Below, one piece after another: positions 5,793-13,863 of a stretch of DNA of 15,610 nucleotides. The notes beneath the pieces are model-generated. The model worked only from the letters and a program-made list of their open reading frames with translations, did no database searches and was not told the origin of the DNA. The position numbers were made by a program, and so were the translations under genes. How positions within the stretch are numbered: position 1 is the stretch's first letter; every line of letters begins with the position of its first letter. Origin of the DNA: CAWUJT01 sp963922715 (lineage in GTDB: Bacteria > Pseudomonadota > Alphaproteobacteria > Rhodobacterales > Rhodobacteraceae); NCBI GenBank assembly GCA_963922715.1, contig CAWUJT010000056.1, positions 1-15,610 of the forward strand, in the 5' to 3' direction.

Positions 5793-8483
5793 ATGCCCAT
5801 TACCGTCGGCACTGACACGGCAAAAACCCGCAAAACCTTGACTGTTGGGACACAGTCTGTCGAATATTACGCGATTCCAGCGGCTGAGGCTGCGGGCCTT
5901 GGCACCTTTTCCAAGCTTCCCGCCGCGTTGAAAGTCGTGCTGGAGAATATGTTGCGGTTTGAGGATGGCGGACGCACAGTTTCGGTCGATGACATTAAGG
6001 CCTTTTCCGATTGGGCCGCCAACGGTGGCAAAAATCCACGAGAGATCGCTTACAGACCGGCCCGTGTTCTCATGCAGGATTTTACGGGTGTTCCCGCCGT
6101 CGTGGACCTGGCCGCTATGCGCGACGGGATTGTGGCGCTTGGCGGAGACCCCGAAAAAATCAACCCGCTCAACCCTGTGGATTTGGTGATCGACCATTCT
6201 GTGATGATTGACGAATTTGGTAATCCACGGGCTTTCCAGATGAATGTGGACCGCGAATATGAACGAAATATGGAGCGCTACGCCTTCCTCAAATGGGGGC
6301 AGAGCGCGTTTAACAACTTCCGCGTTGTTCCCCCGGGCACAGGAATTTGCCACCAAGTCAACCTGGAATATCTGGCCCAAACCGTCTGGACAGAGACCGA
6401 TCAAAACGGGGCAATGGTGGCCTACCCGGACACATTGGTGGGCACGGACAGCCACACCACAATGGTCAACGGCATGGCTGTTCTGGGTTGGGGTGTTGGC
6501 GGGATCGAGGCCGAGGCCGCAATGTTGGGGCAACCGATTTCGATGCTGATCCCAGAGGTTGTAGGGTTCGAGTTGACCGGGCAAATGCGCGAAGGCACAA
6601 CCGGCACGGACCTTGTATTGAAGGTTGTGGAGATGCTGCGCGCCAAAGGCGTGGTCGGCAAGTTTGTCGAATTTTATGGCGCGGGTCTCGACACTTTACC
6701 CCTCGCCGACCGGGCCACGATCGCCAACATGGCCCCTGAATATGGCGCGACCTGTGGTTTCTTCCCGATCGATGCCGAGACTTTGCGTTATCTGCGCAAC
6801 ACAGGCCGTGATGAAGATCGCGTCAAACTGGTGGAGGCGTATGCAAAAGAAAACGGACTCTGGCGCGGTGCGGATTATGCGCCGATCTACAGCGATACGC
6901 TAAGCCTCGACATGGGGGATATCGTACCAGCGATTTCCGGCCCCAAACGTCCCCAGGACTTTGTGGCGTTGAGCGATGCAAAGGCAGCCTTTGCGCGTGA
7001 GATGGCCGAGACCTTCCAAAGACCCATGGGCAAAACCGTCCCGGTCGAGGGTGAATCCTACAGTATGGAGTCGGGGAAAGTTGTGATTGCCTCAATCACC
7101 TCCTGCACCAACACCTCCAATCCTTATGTGATGATCGGGGCAGGCTTGGTGGCGCGCAAAGCCGCGGCCCTTGGATTGACCCGCAAACCTTGGGTCAAGA
7201 CATCATTGGCACCCGGCTCCCAAGTCGTCAGCGCCTATCTTGAAGCGGCTGGGTTGCAAGAGGATCTCGATAAACTGGGCTTTAACCTTGTGGGCTATGG
7301 TTGCACCACCTGCATAGGGAATTCTGGGCCCCTGCAGCCTGAGATCTCTCAAGCGATTGCGGACGGGGACTTGGTGGCCACTTCTGTGCTTTCTGGCAAC
7401 CGCAATTTTGAAGGTCGGATCAGCCCGGATGTGCGGGCAAATTACCTTGCCTCTCCGCCGCTTGTGGTGGTTTACGCCATCGCGGGCACTTTGGACATTG
7501 ATCTGACGTCAGAGCCGATTGGCCAAACAGCAGACGGCACAGATGTGTATATGAAGGACCTTTGGCCCACACAGGCCGAGATCGCCGAAATCGTGGAAAA
7601 AACCGTGACGCGGGAAGCCTTCCAGACAAAATACGCCGATGTGTTCAAAGGTGATGAGAAATGGCAATCGGTGGAGACGACGGATCAATTGACCTATGAT
7701 TGGCCTGCAGTGTCGACATATGTGCAAAATCCCCCCTATTTTCAGGGCATGAGTGAAACCCCGGGAAAAATCGCTGATATCGAAGGCGCACGTATCCTAG
7801 CCCTGTTGGGCGATATGATCACAACAGATCACATTTCTCCGGCCGGATCGTTTAAGGAGAGCACGCCGGCAGGCCAGTATCTGGTTGAACGGCAAGTTGC
7901 CCCGCGGGACTTTAACTCTTACGGGTCACGCCGCGGCAACCATGAAATCATGATGCGCGGGACGTTTGCCAATATTCGGATCAAGAATGAAATTCTCGAC
8001 GGTGTTGAGGGCGGCTACACGGTTGATCCTGATGGTGCCGAGACATCGATTTTTGAGGCAGCGATGGCTTACAAGGCCCAAGGTACGCCGCTTGTGGTCT
8101 TTGGCGGTGCGCAATACGGGGCCGGATCTTCCCGCGATTGGGCCGCCAAAGGCACGGCTTTGCTGGGCATAAAAGCTGTGATCGCGGAGAGTTTTGAACG
8201 CATCCACCGCTCCAACCTTGTGGGGATGGGGGTCATTCCGTTTGAATTCACAGGCGGGGATACGCGCAAAAGTCTGGGCCTCACCGGGGCGGAAACCGTC
8301 TCAATCAGTGGGCTTGAGACTGTGAAACCGTTGCAAGAGGTGCCTTGTCGGATCACGTTCACAGATGACACCGTGAAAGAGATCACGTTGAAATGTCGGA
8401 TCGATACAGAGGTGGAGATCGATTACATCGAAAATGGCGGTGTGTTGCATTATGTCCTGCGGAATCTTGCCAAAGCGGCTTGA
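5793..8483 (+). CDS. acnA: Aconitate hydratase A (AcnA/IRP1 family)
   Basis: An 896-residue cytoplasmic [4Fe-4S] enzyme that interconverts citrate and isocitrate in the TCA cycle. The three cluster ligands are visible: Cys438 in SCTNTSNP, and Cys504 and Cys507 in YGCTTCIGNSGPL. Earlier family blocks include GTDSHTTMVNG and GVGGIEAEAAM. The C-terminal swivel domain carries DHISPAGSF, RRGNHEIMMRGTFANIR and QYGAGSSRDWAAKG, which bind substrate. Length matches the AcnA/IRP1 branch rather than AcnB. The ATG is chosen from the GGAGGA six bases upstream. It is divergent from ccmA; the shared region holds a palindrome that may regulate it. In some bacteria the apo-form of this family binds mRNA, but nothing here tests that. 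No convincing terminator follows the stop. Confidence 0.98.
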   Translation: MPITVGTDTAKTRKTLTVGTQSVEYYAIPAAEAAGLGTFSKLPAALKVVLENMLRFEDGGRTVSVDDIKAFSDWAANGGKNPREIAYRPARVLMQDFTGVPAVVDLAAMRDGIVALGGDPEKINPLNPVDLVIDHSVMIDEFGNPRAFQMNVDREYERNMERYAFLKWGQSAFNNFRVVPPGTGICHQVNLEYLAQTVWTETDQNGAMVAYPDTLVGTDSHTTMVNGMAVLGWGVGGIEAEAAMLGQPISMLIPEVVGFELTGQMREGTTGTDLVLKVVEMLRAKGVVGKFVEFYGAGLDTLPLADRATIANMAPEYGATCGFFPIDAETLRYLRNTGRDEDRVKLVEAYAKENGLWRGADYAPIYSDTLSLDMGDIVPAISGPKRPQDFVALSDAKAAFAREMAETFQRPMGKTVPVEGESYSMESGKVVIASITSCTNTSNPYVMIGAGLVARKAAALGLTRKPWVKTSLAPGSQVVSAYLEAAGLQEDLDKLGFNLVGYGCTTCIGNSGPLQPEISQAIADGDLVATSVLSGNRNFEGRISPDVRANYLASPPLVVVYAIAGTLDIDLTSEPIGQTADGTDVYMKDLWPTQAEIAEIVEKTVTREAFQTKYADVFKGDEKWQSVETTDQLTYDWPAVSTYVQNPPYFQGMSETPGKIADIEGARILALLGDMITTDHISPAGSFKESTPAGQYLVERQVAPRDFNSYGSRRGNHEIMMRGTFANIRIKNEILDGVEGGYTVDPDGAETSIFEAAMAYKAQGTPLVVFGGAQYGAGSSRDWAAKGTALLGIKAVIAESFERIHRSNLVGMGVIPFEFTGGDTRKSLGLTGAETVSISGLETVKPLQEVPCRITFTDDTVKEITLKCRIDTEVEIDYIENGGVLHYVLRNLAKAA

Positions 8484-8528
8484 ATCATACAAAAACTAGC
8501 GTCAGTCTGCCACCATACTTTAAGTTAT

Positions 8529-8533
8529 GGGGA
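8529..8533 (+). promoter_or_regulatory. Ribosome binding site deciding the start of the EEP-fold gene
   Basis: GGGGA ends five bases before the ATG at 8539. The earlier in-frame ATG at 8527 has no Shine-Dalgarno upstream and overlaps this site, so 8539 is preferred. Confidence 0.5.
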
Positions 8534-8538
8534 ATGGC

Positions 8539-9648
8539 ATGGCACGTGCCAACATGCGAGATTTGAGCTTTGCCACGTTCAATCTCTACAATCTTCAGGT
8601 TCCCGGCGGGATCACTTATGGAACCACTCCTGCAATCCCTGACACACCGGAGGGACAAGAAGACTATCGGCGCAAGATCAAATGGACGGCGGACCAGCTC
8701 TTGCGGCTTGATGCCGAGGTTATCGGCTTTCAGGAACTCTGGGCGCGACAAGCTTTGGTAGATGCTTTTGAGGCCGCTGGACTGCGCGACGCCTATGATC
8801 TTGTTGCCCGCGATGCACCAGGGCGCGGGCAGCCTCAGGTCGCGCTTGCGGTTCGTAAAGATCGCAATGGCAACAGTCAGCTTCTTGACGGTGCAGAATG
8901 GGTCGCTAATTTCCCCGATGGCTTCCGCTTTGATCAGGTGCGGGAAACCGACGGTGCCTCAGAGGAGGTCACAATCACCCTGAACACGTTCTCTCGTCCG
9001 GTTCTGAAAGCCGAGATTCAGGCGGAGGGTCGCAGTCCCAAACCGCCTGTTGTGATGGTCTACGTTGCGCACCTCAAATCGAAGGGTCCCGCGCGTGTCA
9101 GTTTTGCCGATCCCAAGCCCCAAATCCTGGACGACTATCCAAATATTGCCAAAAGCGCATTGGCCCATGTGCGACGCGTGCTTGAGGCGGGCGCATTGCG
9201 CGCTATGCTGGACACTGTGATGGTCTCAGAGGATCGAGATGCCCTGTCGCCTGTGGTTGTCATGGGCGATCTCAACGATGGGACGATTTCTGTGACCAAC
9301 GAGCTGATTTCCGACCAACCCAGTTACCGTTTGGTTGAGAAAAGCACCGCCGGTCGTTCCTCAAACAAGGGGCTTTACTCGGCGGAACAACTGCAACAAC
9401 TGCGGTCCTTAAGAAATGTCTACTTTACCTACATTTACAAAAACAAACGCGAAAGCCTCGATCATATCTTGGTTTCAGAAGAGTTTTACGATCATTCACG
9501 AAAACGCCGCTGGAGTTTTAGAGAATTGGAGGTGTTCAATGACCATGTTGGACGCTCTGAGGACAAAGACACTGGCGCTGGCGATCACGGTATTGTGCGG
9601 GCATACTTTGACTGGAACCCCATGCCTGAAGAAACAGATGCCGTGTGA
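8539..9648 (+). CDS. Endonuclease/exonuclease/phosphatase (EEP) family protein
   Basis: A 369-residue protein of the metal-dependent phosphodiesterase fold shared by DNase I, exonuclease III and inositol phosphatases. Active-site pieces appear in the right order: Asn15 in ATFNLYNL, Glu66 in IGFQEL (metal ligand), Asp244 and Asn246 in MGDLND, Asp308-His309 in SLDHIL, and Asp349-His350 near the C-terminus (GDHGIVRAYF). No signal peptide or membrane segment is seen, so it is probably cytoplasmic. The substrate (DNA, RNA or phosphoester lipid/sugar) cannot be told from sequence. It starts 55 nt after acnA in the same direction without a clear terminator between, so read-through is possible, but I know of no functional link. 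It converges on mgtE with only 6 nt between stops. Confidence 0.88.
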   Translation: MARANMRDLSFATFNLYNLQVPGGITYGTTPAIPDTPEGQEDYRRKIKWTADQLLRLDAEVIGFQELWARQALVDAFEAAGLRDAYDLVARDAPGRGQPQVALAVRKDRNGNSQLLDGAEWVANFPDGFRFDQVRETDGASEEVTITLNTFSRPVLKAEIQAEGRSPKPPVVMVYVAHLKSKGPARVSFADPKPQILDDYPNIAKSALAHVRRVLEAGALRAMLDTVMVSEDRDALSPVVVMGDLNDGTISVTNELISDQPSYRLVEKSTAGRSSNKGLYSAEQLQQLRSLRNVYFTYIYKNKRESLDHILVSEEFYDHSRKRRWSFRELEVFNDHVGRSEDKDTGAGDHGIVRAYFDWNPMPEETDAV

Positions 9649-9654
9649 TCCCCT

Positions 9655-11058
9655 TCACAGCAACCAATAGGCCGCCAGTCCTAAGAAGGCAAAGAAGCCG
9701 ACGACATCGGTCACCGTTGTGACAAAAGCGCCAGAGGCCAAGGCCGGATCGACGCCCAGCCGTTCCAAGACAACGGGAATGGCAACACCGGCCAGGCCCG
9801 CAACCAGAAGGTTGACCACCATCGCCGCGGCAATCACGCCTGCAATCATCCAAGAGCCAAACCAGATCACACCGACCAGGCCCATGATCACCGCAAAGGC
9901 CAGGCCGTTTATGGCGCCTACAATGACTTCGCGCCGGATCACGCGCCACAGATTGGAGCCAGTCAGGTCACGGGTCGCCAAAGCGCGCACCGCAACGGTC
10001 AGCGTCTGTGTGCCTGCGTTGCCGCCCATAGAGGCGACAATCGGCATCAGGATCGCCAAGGCCACCACTTGGGTGATGACTTCATCGAATTGCGCGATCA
10101 CGAGCGAGGCCAAGACCGCCGTGATCAAGTTAATGAACAACCAGGGAAACCGGCGGCGCACCGTGGCAATGATGCGATCCGCGAGCGAGGCCTCTGCATC
10201 CACCCCTGCCAGACGCAGGATATCTTCCTCGGCCTCTTCATCCAAGATCGCCATAGCATCGTCGATGGTGATCACGCCTATCAGTCGGCCCTCTTCATCC
10301 ACCACAGGTGCAGAGATCAGGTGATATTGGTTAAAGGCATAGGCGACATCGCCTTCTTTATCGGTCACTTCAAAAGTGCGAAAGCTGTCCTCCGTCATGC
10401 CGGACAAGGGAGTGTTGCGCGGGCTGGAGAGAATTTTGCCCAAGGTCACATATCCCGTGGGTTTGAGTTTCGGATCAGTCAAGATCACGTGATAGAATTG
10501 TTCCGGCAGGTCTGACGTCCGGCGCAGATAATCGATGGCATCGCCGACGGTCCAATGTTCTGGGACGATCACAACCTCCCGCTGCATCAAACGTCCGGCG
10601 GAATACTCGGGATAATTGAGCGCTTGTTCCACCGCCACGCGGTCTGCGTCATCCAGGGCCTCGAGAATAGCCTCGGCCTGGGTGTCATCCTCCAGGTTTT
10701 CGAGAAAATCGACAACGTCGTCGGTCTCAAGCGCAGCCACGGCATCGGCCACAACATTGTTGGGCAGGGCGCGTACAACTTCTTCGCGCAGACCTTCATC
10801 CAGTTCCGACAGGACGTCGGGGGCAAGCGTATCTCCCATAAGTGCGAGGAAAGCTGCGCGATCTGCGTCGCTGAACTGTTCCAGAAGATCAGCGGTATCG
10901 GCAGGGTGCAACGGTTCAACAAGCCCCTGTGTTTCCTGGCGATCCCCAACCTCTATAGCGTCGCAAACCGCCCGAAATCGCGTTTCATCCAAGGCGATTT
11001 CAGTCTCCCCTGCATCTTGATCGGCTGTTTTGGTCTCATCCATCGAAAGCGCCCCCAT
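9655..11058 (-). CDS. mgtE: Magnesium transporter/channel MgtE
   Basis: A 467-residue Mg2+ channel. In order: a hydrophilic tail, the MgtE N-domain (about 30-150, acidic helices), a pair of CBS domains (about 158-280; the second contains PVVDEEGRLIGVITIDDAM ending at residue 269), a connecting helix, and five membrane segments from about 305 to the end. SMGGNAGTQ at about 343-351 and Asp451 in the last helix (TTVTDVVGFF) are the pore-region hallmarks of the family. CBS and N-domains act as the Mg2+ sensor that closes the pore when cytoplasmic Mg2+ is high. The start is uncertain: the ATG at 11058 has no clear ribosome binding site, and an ATG at 11043 lies 8 nt after GGGGGC. The gene stands alone, divergent from the guanine deaminase across about 90 bp. 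Confidence 0.95.
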   Translation of the reverse strand: MGALSMDETKTADQDAGETEIALDETRFRAVCDAIEVGDRQETQGLVEPLHPADTADLLEQFSDADRAAFLALMGDTLAPDVLSELDEGLREEVVRALPNNVVADAVAALETDDVVDFLENLEDDTQAEAILEALDDADRVAVEQALNYPEYSAGRLMQREVVIVPEHWTVGDAIDYLRRTSDLPEQFYHVILTDPKLKPTGYVTLGKILSSPRNTPLSGMTEDSFRTFEVTDKEGDVAYAFNQYHLISAPVVDEEGRLIGVITIDDAMAILDEEAEEDILRLAGVDAEASLADRIIATVRRRFPWLFINLITAVLASLVIAQFDEVITQVVALAILMPIVASMGGNAGTQTLTVAVRALATRDLTGSNLWRVIRREVIVGAINGLAFAVIMGLVGVIWFGSWMIAGVIAAAMVVNLLVAGLAGVAIPVVLERLGVDPALASGAFVTTVTDVVGFFAFLGLAAYWLL

Positions 11059-11147
11059 CTGTTCATTTTATCTTAGCGGAAACTGGCATTTGGCAATAGG
11101 GGGGCAGGTGCATTTACCCTTGTTTTCGAACGCGCTAAGGTCTTGTT

Positions 11148-12452
11148 ATGTCCGCCCCTCGCCTCCTTCTTGGTCAAACCCTTACCGTCACAGCCAATCC
11201 CTTTGAAGAGGGGCCTGACGTTATAGAACATCACACCCACGGGGCGGTGGCGGTCAAAGCGGGAAAGATCGTTGCCGTCGGCCCGGAGGATAGGTTGCGG
11301 ACCGATTTTCCAGATGTGGAAACCTATGACTATGGCGCCGCCTTGATCCTACCTGGGTTTATTGATACCCATGTCCACTACCCGCAAACTGCGGTTGTCG
11401 CCCGTTGGGGCAAGCGGCTGATTGATTGGCTCAACACCTACACATTCCCCGAGGAGATGCGGTTTGTCGATCCCACCTATGCGACTGACATCGCAGAGCG
11501 GTATCTCGATATTGCGCTGGCCCATGGCACCACAACCATGTGCAGCTATGCCACAAGCGCGCCCACTTCCGTCGATGCGTTTTTCACAGCCGCCGCGCGG
11601 CGCGAGATGCGCGCGCTTTGTGGAAAAACTTGTATGGACCGCAATGCGCCCAAAGCGCTCTGTGACACGGCAAAAACGGCTTACGATGACAGCAAGGCGT
11701 TGATTAAACGTTGGGATGGCACGGGACGTTTGTCCTATGTTATCACGCCGCGGTTTGCGCCCACATCAAGCCCCGAGCAGCTGGAGGCCCTGGGGGCCTT
11801 GTGGCGTGACCATCCCATATGTTTGATGCAAACACACCTGAGCGAGCAAGTGGATGAAATCGCTTGGGTGCAGCGGCTTTTTCCTTCTGCCTCCGATTAT
11901 TTGGATGTTTATGAATACTTTGGTCTTCTCGGTCCGCAGTCTGTCTTTGGCCATGCCATACACCTGACCGCGCGCGAACGCGCCCGCCTGTCAGAGGTGC
12001 AAGCGGCGGTGGCCCATTGTCCAACGTCCAACACCTTCATTGGCTCTGGCCTGTTTGACATGACGCTTGCCCAGGACATTCGGGTTGCTCTCGCCACCGA
12101 CACCGGCGGTGGGTCGAGTTTTTCGATGCTCAGGACGATGGCAGCAGCCTATGAGATTGCACAGCTGCGCGGCACCGTCCTGCATCCCGCGCAGCTGATA
12201 TGGCTGGCCACAACGGGGGCGGCCCGCGCCCTTGGGCTTGAGCAGAACATCGGCACCCTCGCCGCCGGGTTCGAGGCTGATTTGGTCGTTTTGGATCTGG
12301 CTTCGACACCTGTCATTTCACAATCCGCGCATCAAGCCGAGACACTGTGGGAGGCCATTTTCCCAACCATTATGCTTGGCGATGATCGCGCGGTGAAGGC
12401 GACCTGGATCAATGGGCACGAGATCCACCATCGGAGTCCTAAACACATTTGA
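11148..12452 (+). CDS. guaD: Guanine deaminase
   Basis: A 434-residue amidohydrolase that converts guanine to xanthine and ammonia, a purine salvage/catabolism step in the cytoplasm. Metal ligands fit the family: His75 and His77 in FIDTHVHYPQ, His230 in THLSEQ, His269 in GHAIHL and Asp318 in ATDTGGGSSFSM. The THVHYPQ block and the DTGGGSSFSM block separate guanine deaminase from chlorohydrolase or cytosine deaminase relatives. Length is normal. The ATG at 11148 has AAGG seven bases upstream. No xanthine dehydrogenase or purine transporter genes, frequent partners of guaD, are next to it within the window. It faces mgtE divergently and is followed by a 150-bp gap before the antiporter gene. 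Confidence 0.93.
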   Translation: MSAPRLLLGQTLTVTANPFEEGPDVIEHHTHGAVAVKAGKIVAVGPEDRLRTDFPDVETYDYGAALILPGFIDTHVHYPQTAVVARWGKRLIDWLNTYTFPEEMRFVDPTYATDIAERYLDIALAHGTTTMCSYATSAPTSVDAFFTAAARREMRALCGKTCMDRNAPKALCDTAKTAYDDSKALIKRWDGTGRLSYVITPRFAPTSSPEQLEALGALWRDHPICLMQTHLSEQVDEIAWVQRLFPSASDYLDVYEYFGLLGPQSVFGHAIHLTARERARLSEVQAAVAHCPTSNTFIGSGLFDMTLAQDIRVALATDTGGGSSFSMLRTMAAAYEIAQLRGTVLHPAQLIWLATTGAARALGLEQNIGTLAAGFEADLVVLDLASTPVISQSAHQAETLWEAIFPTIMLGDDRAVKATWINGHEIHHRSPKHI

Positions 12453-12454
12453 AA

Positions 12455-12484
12455 TTGACATGACCGAAAGTTCCACGACATATC
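12455..12484 (+). promoter_or_regulatory. Candidate promoter for the antiporter/Rieske operon
   Basis: A perfect TTGACA at 12455-12460 is followed after 18 bp by CATATC (12479-12484), a poor -10 match. It sits just behind the guaD stop in the only sizeable gap (12453-12602) before the antiporter. Apart from the 8-bp palindrome CTTGCAAG at 12488-12495, I see nothing else in that gap. Confidence 0.3.
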
Positions 12485-12602
12485 GCGCTTGCAAGAAGCT
12501 GGGTCAATCACATTGAAGCCAAACATATAAGACCACCTTGCAGGAAAGCCATTTTTAGATCACAACACCCCTAATTATCTTGTGGTTTTGTTTGGGGTTC
12601 GC

Positions 12603-13850
12603 GTGAGTTACATTTTGATATGCGCCTTCATCCTCACATTCAGCATGATCGCGAAAAGGCTGGAGGGCAGCCTGTTCACAACTCCGATGATTTTTTTGGG
12701 GTTTGGCGCGCTGCTGAATATCATGGATATTCTGCCCACCTCTCAGGCGGAGCCCTTACTGCATATCATTGCCGAAGTGACACTCGTGGTGCTGCTCTTC
12801 CTGGATGCCGCACAGATTGATCAACGCGCGCTTCTCAGACGCAGTGTTTGGCCGACACGGATGCTGCTGATTGGTCTGCCGCTCACCTTCATCCTGGGTG
12901 CAGGGATTGGCCTGTTGATCCTAGACGGCTGGTCAACGGCGATGGTTGCTTTGGTGGCTGCGATCTTGGTGCCCACAGATGCGGCTTTGGGGCAACCCGT
13001 TCTCACAAGTCCCGATGTGCCGGAACGACCCCGTCGTGCGCTGACGGTTGAAAGTGGCTTAAACGACGGTTTGGCGCTGCCGCTGGTGTTGATGATGGCA
13101 GCGTTTGCTGCACCTTTGGCCATGGCGCCTTCAGAAGGGTGGTTTGTGTTTGGTGTGAAACAAGTGCTCATTGGTCCACTCATTGGGATTCCCATTGGCC
13201 TACTGACCGGTTGGGGTGTGCTTTGGGCAAAGAAACACGACACGACATCAGACATCTATGAAGGCATCGGGGCTTTGGCGCTTGCGGCCATGTCTTACCT
13301 CTGTGCACAAGAATTGGGCGGCAACGGGTTTATCGCGGCCTTCAGCGCCGGCCTGGGGTTTGGGGCAATTGTGCGTGGAAAATGTGCCTTCATCTATGAA
13401 TTTACCGAAAGCGAAGGGCAGCTTTTGTCCTGGGGTGCCTTTCTGCTTCTGGGGGCGGCGTTCATCCCAGAGGCCATCGCGCAACTGACCTGGGCGCATG
13501 CGTTTCTGATCCTTCTGAGCATTTTTGTGATCCGCCCGCTGGCGATATGGATTTCTCTGATCGGATCGGATGCAAGCCCGGCCACGCGAATTTTCTTTGG
13601 GTGGTTCGGGCCAAAGGGCCTTGCCACCGCGCTGTTTGCGCTTTTGGTGCTTGAAGACCTGGGCCACGGCCTGGCTGACCCCGTGCTTTGGATCGCGATC
13701 AACGCTGTTTGGATCAGTGCTTTGCTGCATGGGCTAAGTGCTGCCCCAGGGGCAAAGCTCTATGCCGCAAGGCTGAAAGGACAAGACGAGATGCCTGAAC
13801 ACGCACCACACACCCCGTCCGATCCGGCATTTTTGGCGCGGATGGCTTAG
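12603..13850 (+). CDS. CPA1-family Na+(K+)/H+ antiporter
   Basis: A 415-residue inner-membrane cation/proton exchanger of the CPA1 (NhaP/NHE) type. It is strongly hydrophobic, with roughly twelve predicted membrane segments. The conserved VPTDAALG (Asp126) and ESGLNDGLALP (Asn154-Asp155) blocks are the ion-binding unwound helix and the adjacent Asn-Asp pair of CPA1 proteins. A short hydrophilic C-terminus of about 35 residues follows, without a regulatory domain such as TrkA-C. Start choice: the GTG at 12603 has GGGG five bases upstream and begins MSYILI; a GTG at 12582 would add seven residues. The Rieske/glutamate-synthase-like gene follows after 13 nt, so the two are probably co-transcribed. 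Ion preference cannot be read from sequence. Confidence 0.88.
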   Translation: MSYILICAFILTFSMIAKRLEGSLFTTPMIFLGFGALLNIMDILPTSQAEPLLHIIAEVTLVVLLFLDAAQIDQRALLRRSVWPTRMLLIGLPLTFILGAGIGLLILDGWSTAMVALVAAILVPTDAALGQPVLTSPDVPERPRRALTVESGLNDGLALPLVLMMAAFAAPLAMAPSEGWFVFGVKQVLIGPLIGIPIGLLTGWGVLWAKKHDTTSDIYEGIGALALAAMSYLCAQELGGNGFIAAFSAGLGFGAIVRGKCAFIYEFTESEGQLLSWGAFLLLGAAFIPEAIAQLTWAHAFLILLSIFVIRPLAIWISLIGSDASPATRIFFGWFGPKGLATALFALLVLEDLGHGLADPVLWIAINAVWISALLHGLSAAPGAKLYAARLKGQDEMPEHAPHTPSDPAFLARMA

Positions 13851-13854
13851 AAAA

Positions 13855-13858
13855 GAGG
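13855..13858 (+). promoter_or_regulatory. Ribosome binding site of the Rieske/FMN fusion gene
   Basis: GAGG within AAAGAGGA lies five bases before the ATG at 13864, in the 13-nt gap after the antiporter stop. It supports the start and shows independent initiation within the same transcript. Confidence 0.6.
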
Positions 13859-13863
13859 ACCTT

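Noticed and set aside
9719..10324. Long open frame (201 codons) on the + strand opposite mgtE, rich in Thr, Ala, Ile and Arg
   Set aside because: Low-complexity translation without motifs, overlying a well-supported mgtE.
11099..11104. Run of six G in the mgtE-guaD intergenic region as a phase-variable tract or riboswitch part
   Set aside because: Too short for slippage to be likely, and I could not find the helices of a Mg2+ or purine riboswitch around it.
12575..12602. ACCCC...GGGGT pairing before the antiporter as a terminator or regulatory hairpin
   Set aside because: Only about five base pairs with a loop over 20 nt; likely chance, and the G run is better explained as the ribosome binding site.
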